Assembly: GCF_005796205.1 (NCBI RefSeq)
Contig: NZ_VAHN01000022.1
Location: forward strand, 1-44,202
Length of the DNA: 44,202 nucleotides
Direction: 5' to 3'
Source of the DNA: Pseudarthrobacter sp. NamE2
GTDB lineage: Bacteria; Actinomycetota; Actinomycetes; Actinomycetales; Micrococcaceae
Under the pieces are notes generated by a model. The model was not told the origin of the DNA. It was given only the letters and a program-made list of their open reading frames with translations, and did not search any database. This document shows, piece by piece, positions 1-7,623 of the stretch (positions are counted from its first letter, which is position 1; every line of letters begins with the position of its first letter). Both the position numbers and the translations under genes were made by a program.

Positions 1-1
1 T

Positions 2-538
2 GACCTGGACCTGAGCGGCAACGGCACCGACGGCACCACCGGCGAAGTAGATGCAGGTGTTGACCTTGGCGTTGACCTGGGCACTGGCGGTAACGGCGGA
101 GTTGACGCCGGCATCGATCTGGGTATTGACCTCGGTATCGGGGGCGGCAACGGCAGCGTTGATCCCGGCACCGGCGGCAACGGCAGCGTTGATCCCGGCA
201 CCGGCGGCAACGGCAGCGTTGATCCCGGCACCGGCGGCAACGGCAGCGTTGATCCCGGCACCGGCGGCAACCCGGGCACGGATAACGGCGGTACTGACGG
301 CAATGGAACCGTTGATGACACGACGGTCACCGGCACCTCCGGTAACGGCGGAACCTTCGTGGCAGCTGCCGGTTCCACCACGGTCGGCGGCGTGATCACC
401 ACCGACTCTTCTTACCGCAGCACCACCGGTAATGGCAGCGCCTTGGCCAACACCGGCGCGGACATCTCACTCGTACCGTTCGCCCTGCTGCTGCTGGGCG
501 CCGGGCTCGTTCTGCTCCGCAAGCGGAGGATCTCCTAA
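2..538 (+). CDS. C-terminal part of a sortase-anchored (LAxTG) repeat-rich surface protein
   Basis: The reading frame is open from the window edge to TAA at 536-538, so the N-terminus lies outside the window. The visible 178 residues are Gly/Asp/Asn/Thr-rich and low in complexity. They include four exact copies of a ten-residue unit NGSVDPGTGG. The end is a classical cell-wall sorting signal: LANTG, then a hydrophobic stretch (about 20 residues, LVPFALLLLGAGLVLL), then a basic tail RKRRIS. LAxTG is the motif used by class E sortases in high-GC actinobacteria. The protein is therefore likely exported and covalently attached to peptidoglycan, with the repeat region as a stalk; that last point is inference. 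Ligand or enzymatic domains, if any, lie upstream. A strong hairpin terminator follows immediately. Confidence 0.85.
   Translation, partial: DLDLSGNGTDGTTGEVDAGVDLGVDLGTGGNGGVDAGIDLGIDLGIGGGNGSVDPGTGGNGSVDPGTGGNGSVDPGTGGNGSVDPGTGGNPGTDNGGTDGNGTVDDTTVTGTSGNGGTFVAAAGSTTVGGVITTDSSYRSTTGNGSALANTGADISLVPFALLLLGAGLVLLRKRRIS
151..270 (+). repeat. Four perfect 30-bp tandem repeats
   Basis: The unit beginning CGGCAGCGTTGATCCCGGCA recurs identically at 151, 181, 211 and 241. It is in frame within the surface-protein gene and encodes NGSVDPGTGG. Perfect identity between copies suggests recent expansion or ongoing homogenisation by slippage or recombination. Confidence 0.95.
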
Positions 539-542
539 CACC

Positions 543-590
543 TGATTTCCCTGTCCCTGCCCCTGCCCAGGGGCAGGGACAGGGAAATCA
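543..590 (+). terminator. Strong hairpin terminator after the surface-protein gene
   Basis: A perfect 21-bp inverted repeat (543-563 with 570-590) has a six-base loop, and the first loop pair (T-A) can extend it. It starts five bases after the stop codon. Only a weak T-run (CTTTCTT) follows on the plus strand. The symmetry would also stop transcription from the other side. Confidence 0.85.
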
Positions 591-695
591 CGCTTTCTTG
601 CATGATGGGTGGGCGCGACGGCAGGAGATCCTGAACCCCCCGTCTGTCCCTTGCCAGGAATCGGCGAACGACTCGCAGAGGACGGGGCTGAGGAG

Positions 696-926
696 TCAGA
701 TCAGGAAGGAGAAGGGCTTTGTCGCGTTTTGCCCGGTTTTGCGCCTGCGCCCGGTCGTCTTACGTGCGGCGGATACGTACGGCTTCATCGCCTCCCGCAG
801 TCCGCCCGCGTTCGCCGCGCTGAGATCAATCTCGTAATCGTCCCCGTCCAAAGCGAAGGTGATGGTCTCGACCGCTTCGGACCCGTCAATGTCGTCTTCA
901 AGTGTTATCACTGCCTTTAGAGCCAC
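696..926 (-). CDS. Short Lsr2-like protein (N-terminal dimerisation domain only)
   Basis: From a GTG at 926 this encodes 76 residues beginning MALKAVITLEDDIDGSE, which matches the N-terminal domain of Lsr2, the actinobacterial H-NS-like xenogeneic silencer. The core FALDGDDYEIDLSAANAGGLREAM and the following PYVSAAR are typical of that dimerisation domain. Full-length Lsr2 is about 110 residues and ends in a DNA-binding domain with an RGR AT-hook-like motif. Here the chain stops after a basic tail TTGRRRKTGQ. The reading frame is open upstream of the GTG, but that extension does not resemble Lsr2, so I chose the internal start; no convincing ribosome-binding site is visible there. It could be an oligomerisation modulator of full-length Lsr2, or a truncated paralogue. 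The family assignment is firm, the role is not. Confidence 0.8.
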   Translation of the reverse strand: MALKAVITLEDDIDGSEAVETITFALDGDDYEIDLSAANAGGLREAMKPYVSAARKTTGRRRKTGQNATKPFSFLI

Positions 927-1001
927 TTGGTAAGCGTACTTTGCAATGGGACGCCGGGCATGCGGGGCAGGCTGCGCCAGCACAGGCGTCGGCAGGCAGC
1001 A

Positions 1002-1202
1002 AAGGGCTTGGTCGCTCAGCCGGCCCTGCTTTTCGGGAGTTCGCGGCTCGTGCTTCACGCCATGATCGCACTTGCGGCCGTCGTCACGTTCGTGAAAGGC
1101 TACGAAGAACCCAGCCTGACCCGTACCTACGGCCAGCAGTACCTTGACTACAGTCGTAACGATCCGGGGTGGTGGCCGCGGCTAACACCATGGCGGGCCT
1201 GA
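1002..1202 (+). pseudogene. C-terminal remnant of an isoprenylcysteine/phospholipid methyltransferase-family membrane protein
   Basis: The translated stretch contains a hydrophobic helix (LVLHAMIALAAVVTFVKG) followed by YEEPSLTRTYGQQYLDYSRN and a WWPRLTPW ending. That is the characteristic C-terminus of the ICMT/PEMT-like methyltransferase family (pattern EEP.L...FG..Y..Y...PRW.P). The upstream membrane helices of a complete enzyme are absent. The frame upstream reads into unrelated sequence that overlaps the opposite-strand Lsr2-like gene. I read it as a truncated, non-functional remnant. The 5' boundary is approximate. Confidence 0.6.
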
Positions 1203-1341
1203 GCACCCGGAGCAGACAGTGCCGTCGCCGAGCCCGGGCAGACTGACAGTATCAATCGATGAGGCAACGTGAGTGTCACTGCCTGCTCGGGAGCTATGAC
1301 GGGTTCCAAGCACTATCTCCTGTGCGGCGGGCAGGAGTGTC

Positions 1342-1650
1342 ATGACCGGCGCCGGAGTCCGCCGCGAACAAGTCCGGGACTTGCTGACCTCATCTCAGAC
1401 CGTGCGTGAAGTTCGAATGTTCGGCCGACTGTCCTTCATGGTGGATGACCGGACGGTCGTAGCCGCCGGTCATGACGGGGACCTTCGTCTCCACGCTAAT
1501 CCTGACGCCCATAAGGACTTGCTGGATCGCGGCGGACAGCCGGCCAACATGGGCAAGGACCGTCCGTCCCATGGGCCCGGGGTGGATTAGCATACGCGAC
1601 TCGCAGCCTCACTGGTCCATTCGCTGTACATCAACCCCAGGCCCCTGTAA
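1342..1650 (+). pseudogene. TfoX/Sxy N-terminal-domain protein, disrupted near its C-terminus
   Basis: ATG at 1342 has a good AGGAG site. The product REQVRDLLTSSQTVREVRMF, followed by a FMVDDRTVV strand, LRLHANPDAHKDLL and NMGK, matches the TfoX N-terminal domain, a small actinobacterial stand-alone family of about 105-115 residues. The family's conserved MGPGWIS signature appears only in the +1 frame (about 1564-1590), while the original frame hits TAG at 1588. After that TAG the original frame continues (RLAASLVHSLYINP) to TAA at 1650. This looks like a pair of compensating indels around a short out-of-frame segment. The gene is probably inactive, though a sequencing indel cannot be excluded. 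Confidence 0.75.
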
Positions 1651-1849
1651 ATTCGACGGTGACGGGCGTCACGCCCCTCCCCCGCCGCTTTTCTGCACAG
1701 ACCGGCCGGGTAGCCGCTGTAGCCTGACGGTGGCATCGATGCAGTAGCGAAAGAGCGCACCGTGGCCTCATCGCAGTCCAGACAATCCCCGACCGAACCC
1801 ACTACTCCTATTTTGCCGGCTCCACGCTCAGCAGCCGCCCGGGAGGTGG

Positions 1850-2307
1850 ATGATGCCTGTCGATTCCGGCAGCCGGAGCGTCCCCTTCCCCCTCCGGCCC
1901 GATCCCTTGCGCTGCCGGCGCTGTCAACAGGATGAGGCTCTTGAGATCTCGTCCATCGACGCCATCTCCGGCGAAGGGTCCTGCGTGGAGGTTTCCTTCA
2001 CGCGTACCCGCTGCGGCTTGCCGTGCACACGGCCGGCAGACATCACCGAGGTGGCCCGTATTTTGAACCGGCAGGGAAGGAGCTTCGCGGATGTCCTGGC
2101 CCTAGGAGGCCACTACATTCACTGCGGCCAGCCCATGGCAACTGCCGGGGCTGAGGTACGCGCCATCCGCACCACTTCCGGCGATGACCGCAAGCCGCCG
2201 CCCTGGCCGTCTACCTGACCACCCGGGTGCTGCGCTGTCGCTGCGGCTTCCAGGTTGAAAGCCCCTACCAGGACGACGCCTTCCCCACCGGGACCAGCCA
2301 GTCCTGA
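1850..2307 (+). pseudogene. Cys-rich hypothetical protein with a single frameshift
   Basis: ATG at 1850 (or 1853) follows GGGAGGTGG. The first frame encodes a CRRCQQD zinc-ribbon-like pair, then a Cys/Arg segment (RTRCGLPCTRPADITEVARI) and GGHYIHCGQPM, ending at 2216-2218. The natural continuation is in another frame from about 2190: AAALAVYLTTRVLRCRCGFQ to TGA at 2305. The C-terminal CRC pair mirrors the N-terminal CxxC, so one base has been lost near 2185-2195. Complete, it would be about 150 residues with several Cys pairs that could bind metal. I do not know a function; the frame break may be real or a sequence error. Confidence 0.6.
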
Positions 2308-2395
2308 TAACCCAGCGGACCTGCGCTGGCATCATCAAGTTTGGCAGCAGACACCGACATTGCCTGACCCGCCCGAAACCCCGGAAGAGAGACAC

Positions 2396-2605
2396 ATGCG
2401 CCGATACGACCGGTATCTCACCGTTGAGCAGGCCTCCAAAGCGCTGAACGTCGACATCAATCAGGTGCTGGGCATGCTCAGAACCGGCGAACTCGGACGC
2501 TCACCGAAAGGTGCCGGCGCCGCGGAAATGGTCAGTTCCACCGACATCCAACTGGCCAGGCGGCGCCTCGAAAGCCTCCGCTGCCTCGACGGCGACCAGC
2601 AATAG
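2396..2605 (+). CDS. Small helix-turn-helix-like protein
   Basis: From ATG 2396, with GGAAGAGAG upstream, this encodes 69 residues: MRRYDRYLTVEQASKALNVD and so on. The pattern YLTVEQASKALNV followed by QVLGMLRTGEL resembles the excisionase/MerR-type DNA-binding helix-turn-helix (residues about 7-35). The rest is a polar helix (TDIQLARRRLESLRCLDG). A longer open frame extends upstream, but the ribosome-binding site and the loss of protein-like composition favour this start. It could be a small DNA-binding regulator or an excisionase-like remnant of a mobile element; no integrase gene is adjacent. The role is unknown. Confidence 0.5.
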   Translation: MRRYDRYLTVEQASKALNVDINQVLGMLRTGELGRSPKGAGAAEMVSSTDIQLARRRLESLRCLDGDQQ

Positions 2606-2774
2606 GGTTTGTACAGGACCACGAGCCCCCGGTCAACGCATTAAGCACAGCACATCAACTGCCGAGGCCGTCACAGTCGGGACCCTAACCGCTGCCCCAC
2701 ACCGGTGTCACGGGAGACCTTTGCCTGGCCAAGGACCAATTTAGGCGGTGAAAAGTGCATTTGAATTGAGTCAC

Positions 2775-2883
2775 ACTCGCGAGTAAGCGATTTCTCCGGT
2801 ACGGTGTGTGTACCGGGCGGCTGGGGGCCGGAGCGCAACGAAGCGCTTCCGAAGCAGTTGCACGCCCAAGGCCCTGTGGCCTC
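2775..2883 (+). promoter_or_regulatory. Structured leader upstream of the YegP-like gene
   Basis: The 300-base gap before the YegP-like gene contains a perfect 10-bp palindrome ACTCGCGAGT (2775-2784). A 7-bp hairpin CCGGTAC/GTACCGG follows (2796-2802 with 2810-2816, seven-base loop), then a G-rich stretch, then a small hairpin AGGCC/GGCCT just before the gene. The palindrome could be an operator and the hairpins part of a 5' leader. No known riboswitch class was recognised. Confidence 0.3.
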
Positions 2884-2903
2884 AGGCGGGATGAGGGGGA
2901 ACC

Positions 2904-3095
2904 ATGACCGGAACATTTGAGCTCTACAACACCGACCAGAACTTCTACGCCTTCAGACTCAAGACCTCAGACGGCACCGTCATAGCCGAATCCGCACGTT
3001 ATCCGGATAAAGAATCGGCGGTTGAGGGCATCCGGACAGCCCGCGAGTGTGCTGCCACAGGACTCATCAGCGACCACTGCACGCCCGACACCTGA
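2904..3095 (+). CDS. YegP-like DUF1508 protein
   Basis: This is a 63-residue protein starting at ATG 2904 behind a GAGGGGGA site. The sequence MTGTFELYNTDQNFYAFRLK, then DGTVIAESARYPDKESAVEGI and a RTARECA helix, is a single copy of the DUF1508/YegP fold: a strand-rich unit ending in a helix. E. coli YegP carries two copies, and many actinobacterial proteins carry one, as here. The molecular function is unknown in the family. It appears monocistronic and is preceded by an unusual palindrome and hairpins. Confidence 0.85.
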   Translation: MTGTFELYNTDQNFYAFRLKTSDGTVIAESARYPDKESAVEGIRTARECAATGLISDHCTPDT

Positions 3096-3510
3096 ACGTC
3101 CTGGCCACCCGGCATGGCTGGCGGACCGGGACGCGACCGACATGAGACCGAGTTAACCACAAGAAGGTTCCTGGGACGCTGACCCTCCTGGGTGGAAGGT
3201 CCGTCCAGGGGCCTCTTCGTCCTGGCGCCATTTACCACGCATTACGACGGGGTCCAGAAACGGCACGAACCGATTAAAATGGCGTCCGGACGCCCTGCGA
3301 TGTACGGGCACGCAATCCGGGCGAGTCCTTCTTTACGGTTCCGCCCCGAAGCGGCAACAACCCTCGTTTTGGGCGCCGGACACTCCCTAATCTTGGCTAT
3401 CCAGCCGCACCACCTCCCTGGATGGCACCCCAATGAAAAACTCCTACTCTGGCTCACCGCGCTCCTGGCGGCCGTTGGGCTGGGCATCCTGGCGCCGGGG
3501 CCCGCTTCGG

Positions 3511-4731
3511 CAGCCACTCCCGTCCTGGTCCGCAACCGGGACGGGCTGCTCCCGCTGGACCCGGCGTCGCTGACCAGCGTTGCGGTCAGCGGGCACAACG
3601 CCGAGGAAGCCCGCACCCAGGGCGGTGGCAGCGCCACCGTAATGCCCAAGTACACAGTTTCGCCGCTCGAGGGCCTGCGCGAAGCACTACCCGAGAGCGT
3701 GAACGTGAGCTATGCTTGCGGCGCCGAGGTTGCAGAGGGGCTGCAGGCCTTCCCCCGCACCTCCCTGCACAACCCGGCCTCTAACGTTCCGGGCATGCGG
3801 GTGACTTTCCTTGCGAGGACGGCTCGGAAATCTCCGGTGAGGACCGGCCGGCGTCGCACCTGATCTGGTTCGGCGTCGGCATTCCGGGCGGTGCTGCCGC
3901 CATCCGCATGGAAGCTGACTGGACGGCCCCGACGGCCGTCGTCCACCACCTGGGCGCGGGCACCGTGGGCTAGATCCGGCTGTCACTCAACGGCGACGAG
4001 GTGTTCAACGCCGAGATCGAAAACGATACCGAAGTCCTCGGCGCCGCCCTCTTCGACCCGCCCAAGACCGTCCACGCTGTGGAAACCGCAGCCGGTGAAG
4101 CGGTCCGGATGGAAGCCGTGCACCAGCTGCCAAAGCAGCAAATCATCCCATTCACCGCCATCCTCCTGGGCGAGGAAACCGTGGTCGCGGACCCGCAGGC
4201 CGAGATCGACGCCGCCGTGGAAGCCGCAAGGCCGCCAGCTGGTGGTGGCCGTCGCCGCCGTCAACCCGCGCACCGTTGTTGTGGTGAACAACGGCTCGCC
4301 TGTCCTGATGCCTTGGCTGGACAAGGTGGGAGCGGTCCTGCTCGGCTGGTTCGGCGGCCAGGAATTCGGCCGTACCATCGCGGACATCCTGCTTGGTGCC
4401 GAGGAATCGGGCGGCCGCCCGCCCACCACCTGGCCCGCACCCCTCGACGATGTTCCGGTCCTGAACACCACGCCGGTCGATGGCAAGGTGGCCTACTCCG
4501 AAGGGAATCCACGTGGGCTACCGCGCCTGGCTCAAGCAGCAGGCCGAAGGGGGCGCCGCTCCCGCCCTGCCGTTCGGCTACGGACTGGGCTACACGACGT
4601 TCGAACTGTCCGCCCCACACGCGCCGCAGTCCGTGCCGGCCGGCAACGACGTGGTGGTCCACGTTCCGGTCCGCAACACCGGCAGCCGCTCCGGCCGCGA
4701 CCCTGGACATCGAAATCCGCTGACGCAGTAA
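3511..4731 (+). pseudogene. Decayed GH3 beta-glucosidase (C-terminal and PA14-like parts)
   Basis: Pieces of a family 3 glycoside hydrolase are readable in all three frames. They include VLVRNRDGLLPLDP, RTQGGGSATVMPKYTVSPL, a PA14-like region (LIWFGVG to EVLGAALFDPP), AVNPRTVVVVNNGSPVLMPW, LLGWFGGQEFGRTIADILLG, a PPTTWPAPLDDVPVL segment and PFGYGLGYTTFEL with the start of the fibronectin-like domain. The lesions are several frameshifts, an in-frame TAG at 3973, and a missing stretch near 4227-4235, where AAVEAA runs directly into RQLVVAVAAV; relatives have some 25-35 residues there. The N-terminal catalytic barrel with the Asp nucleophile is absent. About 40 residues directly upstream look like a Sec signal (LLAAVGLGILAPGPASA), but this may be coincidence. 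It is certainly non-functional. Confidence 0.9.
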
Positions 4732-5186
4732 CGCACGACAACGACCGGGTTGGTTCCTTCCTATGGAGCCGGCCCGGCCGCTTCGGGTCTACGAGGTCCA
4801 AAGTCGGCGATAGGGGTGCGGCTAGACGCTCCCGCCTGCACCAAGGCCTTAACGCCCTCCCGTTGCACCGCCGAAAAAAATCGTGGCGCGGCGGAAACGC
4901 CGCCAGCTTCGCGTGAGCTGGAGGAAGCCCGCCGGAAATCAGCGCCAAAAATCTGATGTGGAGCTTCTGCAAGAAGAGGAAAGACAGTATCGACATTGTG
5001 GAACCTGCGGGGGAAGCTAGCCCTTAACGAGATGCACACAACTTCAGACAGCCACAGCCTTGCATCCGATGCCGCCTCATGTCCGGCCCCAGATGCGGGA
5101 TGGGACCGGACGACGCCCTGTTATTAAGACATCGACGGTGACGGATTCCCGATGAAGCCCTTTATATCCACGTAGGGAGCCAGATC
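4732..5186 (+). other. Gene-free stretch before the subtilase
   Basis: The short open frames here lack family resemblance and a ribosome-binding site. The last 60 bases presumably carry the subtilase promoter; GTAGGGAG at about 5173 is its ribosome-binding site. Confidence 0.5.
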
Positions 5187-6443
5187 ATGAAAAAAGAGTT
5201 CTTTGCCAGTTCAATGGCGGCGATGCTGACTGCAGCCGCAATTACCTTCGCCGTCCCTGCCAACGCAGCACCGTCGGATTCACACGTACAGGGCCAGATC
5301 ATGGTGAAGTTCCGCGACGGCAGAGCAGCAGCAGGGGTGCTCCGCCAGCATGGCCTTAAAGAAGGGCCAGGGATCGGGAGCACAGGCGCTCACCTCATCA
5401 CGGTGCCGGCAGGAAAAGAGCTCCAGCTCATCGAAGCTTTGAACCGGAACCCGGCAGTTGAATACGCCGAACCGGACGAAGTGGTAACTCCCGCAACAGA
5501 CGACACACACTTCGGCCGCCAGTACGCCCTGGAAAACGTTGGACAATCATTCACCAACACCAAGGGCGATATCACCGTAGCCGAAGGCACGGCCGACGCG
5601 GATGTTGACGCTCCCGACGCCTGGGCCGTCACGTCCGGCAGCGGCATTAGAGTCGCCGTTCTCGATTCCGGCGTGGACAGCGACCATGAGGACATTTCAT
5701 CAAAGGTTGTGGCACGCGCGAACTTCAGCAGTTCGGCAACGAAGACCGGTGACCCGCTCGCCCAGGACTACTACGGTCATGGAACCCACGTATCCGGCAT
5801 CGTAGCCGCCACCCACAACACCACCGGCGTGGCCGGCACCTGCCCGGGGTGCACGATCCTGGCCGGCAAAGTCCTCAATGACAGCGGGGTCGGATCCAGC
5901 TCCGGCCTTGCCGACGGCATCAACTGGGCGGTCAATAACGGCGCGAAGGTCATCAACATGAGCCTCGGCGTGCGGTCCTCACGCACCCTAGAAACTGCCG
6001 TCAACAACGCATGGAACAAGGGCGTGGTGCTCGTCGCCGCTGCCGGCAACGGCGGTAACCAGACCAAGATCTACCCGGCCGGCTACACCAACGTCATCGC
6101 CGTCGGCGCCACCGACAACAACGACGCCAAAGCCTCCTTCTCAACATACGGGTCCAGCTGGGTTGACATCGCAGCACCCGGAGCCGCCGTCTACTCAACG
6201 TTCCCGAACCACGACTTCGCCCTGGCCGGGCAATACAACCGGTCTTTGAGTTATGACATCGGCAACGGCACCTCGATGTCCGCACCGATCGTCGCAGCGG
6301 TTGCCGCGCTGGTCTGGAGCACCAATCCTGCTGCCACCCAGACCGCGGTCAGAGGAAAGGTGGAATCCACCGCCGACAAGAAGGCCGGCCATGAGACCTA
6401 CTGGGCACACGGCCGGGTGAACGCCCACAACGCGGTCAAGTAG
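5187..6443 (+). CDS. Secreted subtilisin-like serine protease (S8, thermitase/proteinase-type)
   Basis: The product has 418 residues. The N-terminus MKKEFFASSMAAMLTAAAIT ending ANAAPS is a Sec signal peptide with an AxA site. An inhibitor-I9-like propeptide follows (QGQIMVKFRDG to EYAEPDEV, about 35-98). The peptidase domain carries the full catalytic triad: Asp160 (VAVLDSGVD), His198 (GHGTHVSG) and Ser363 (NGTSMSAP). The oxyanion-hole Asn is probably in the AAAGNGGN block. A Cys pair in GTCPGCTIL may form a disulfide. There is no C-terminal pre-peptidase or anchor domain, so a freely secreted enzyme of about 27-30 kDa is expected after propeptide removal. The start ATG follows GTAGGGAGCC. 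A hairpin terminator follows, so the gene is monocistronic. It is intact, unlike its neighbours. Confidence 0.95.
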   Translation: MKKEFFASSMAAMLTAAAITFAVPANAAPSDSHVQGQIMVKFRDGRAAAGVLRQHGLKEGPGIGSTGAHLITVPAGKELQLIEALNRNPAVEYAEPDEVVTPATDDTHFGRQYALENVGQSFTNTKGDITVAEGTADADVDAPDAWAVTSGSGIRVAVLDSGVDSDHEDISSKVVARANFSSSATKTGDPLAQDYYGHGTHVSGIVAATHNTTGVAGTCPGCTILAGKVLNDSGVGSSSGLADGINWAVNNGAKVINMSLGVRSSRTLETAVNNAWNKGVVLVAAAGNGGNQTKIYPAGYTNVIAVGATDNNDAKASFSTYGSSWVDIAAPGAAVYSTFPNHDFALAGQYNRSLSYDIGNGTSMSAPIVAAVAALVWSTNPAATQTAVRGKVESTADKKAGHETYWAHGRVNAHNAVK

Positions 6444-6460
6444 ATATATAGAGAACGAAC

Positions 6461-6488
6461 GGCTCCGCCGGGAAACCTGGGCGGAGCC
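6461..6488 (+). terminator. Rho-independent terminator of the subtilase
   Basis: GGCTCCGCC (6461-6469) pairs with GGCGGAGCC (6480-6488) across a ten-base loop. TTTCATT follows on the plus strand. Confidence 0.85.
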
Positions 6489-7623
6489 TTTCATTCGTCA
6501 GAAAAGGTGCCAGCCCAGGGCAGGTTTAGAACTGTACGGACAGCACCACGGCGTAGTGGGCGCTGGCTCATGACGTGCTGAGACCAGAGCCAGCCCCACC
6601 CCCAGCAGCTTCTCCCGGGGCGAAGAAATTACTGTTACACCCCAACAAGGACTAAGAGAAGCCACTTAAAGCATCACGTAAAAGGAAGCAGCCGACAAAA
6701 CAGATCCCGAAAGGGAACAACGGCCCCCGACGACTGGCATTGGCATGGACGCTCCCTATACTCAGGCTGGGGCCGGCAGCTTGGCATTAGCTGGTAGGGA
6801 ATGACCCCTCCGCCTGGATGCACTTAACGGCGTATTGGACGCTCCCCTGTGTCCTCTGATTCCGCTAGCGTGATCAGGTACAGCTACACCCCAACCTGAC
6901 GTCGGCGGCTGACCAAGGAGGATTCGGCCTATCGACGGAGCTCAAGTCTGTTTCTGGACACCCGGGGAGTCGAAGAGGTGTCATCGCCAGCCATTGCTCC
7001 AAGGGATTTTTATCAATCCAGATCCGTCGGGTTATTTCGATGATTCTCGAGCTATCGCGCCCGGGTTTCGCGCTCCTCCCACTGTCAGAATGAAATCTGA
7101 GAACATCTCAGCCACTGTCGATAAGACGGAAGGTCGCGCTATTCTGATGCCAACGCAGATTGTCGCCTCGCATGTCCTGCACCAGATGAGGACGGCAGAC
7201 CGGCGCCCGCAAGTTGCCCCCCTGCCCGTCACCCATGTCCAATGCGACTCTACGGCGCGGCGACCTCTGAGAAGACGTTGACGGGCGGGCGCGTGTAGCG
7301 GCCCCCGCTAGGAATTTCTGCTGCCTCAGGCATAACCCGATCGCTACCTGACGAAATCTCCATGATCGGCATTGTCTAATTGGGGTTGCTAATCACGCAG
7401 CATTCTCCAAGCGCTGACTGAATGCGAGAGGCGGTGACGAGCGGACATCGCTCTGATCGTCATCATGGTCCCTGTCGGGAGGGCTCGGGTAGGCCGCGTC
7501 GCATGAAAGGCGCTGAATCGAGGTCGCGGTGAAGGTCATAGTGTGAGGATGCCTAGGATTCTCTATTTCCCGTGGATAGTCTGAGACAGGACGCCACCGT
7601 ACGCGAGGGTCAGTGAGAACGTA
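6489..7623 (+). other. 1.1-kb region with no recognisable gene
   Basis: Open frames here (for example 6994-7281 plus and the minus frame crossing 7393-7920) have no family resemblance, no good ribosome-binding site, and compositions that change abruptly. Some stretches read as less GC-rich than the flanks. It may be eroded sequence or the promoter region of the RsbQ-like gene; nothing firm can be supported. Confidence 0.4.

Noticed and set aside
151..270. Possible CRISPR-like or regulatory repeat array
   Set aside because: Units are directly adjacent with no spacers and lie in frame inside a coding sequence. The same applies to 12541-12690.
51..395. Open frame of 114 codons with Ala/Pro repeats
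   Set aside because: It is the alternative-frame reading of the 30-bp repeats; the true frame, open from position 2, ends in an LAxTG sorting signal.
6994..7281. 95-codon open frame in the 1.1-kb gap
   Set aside because: No ribosome-binding site, no family resemblance, irregular composition.
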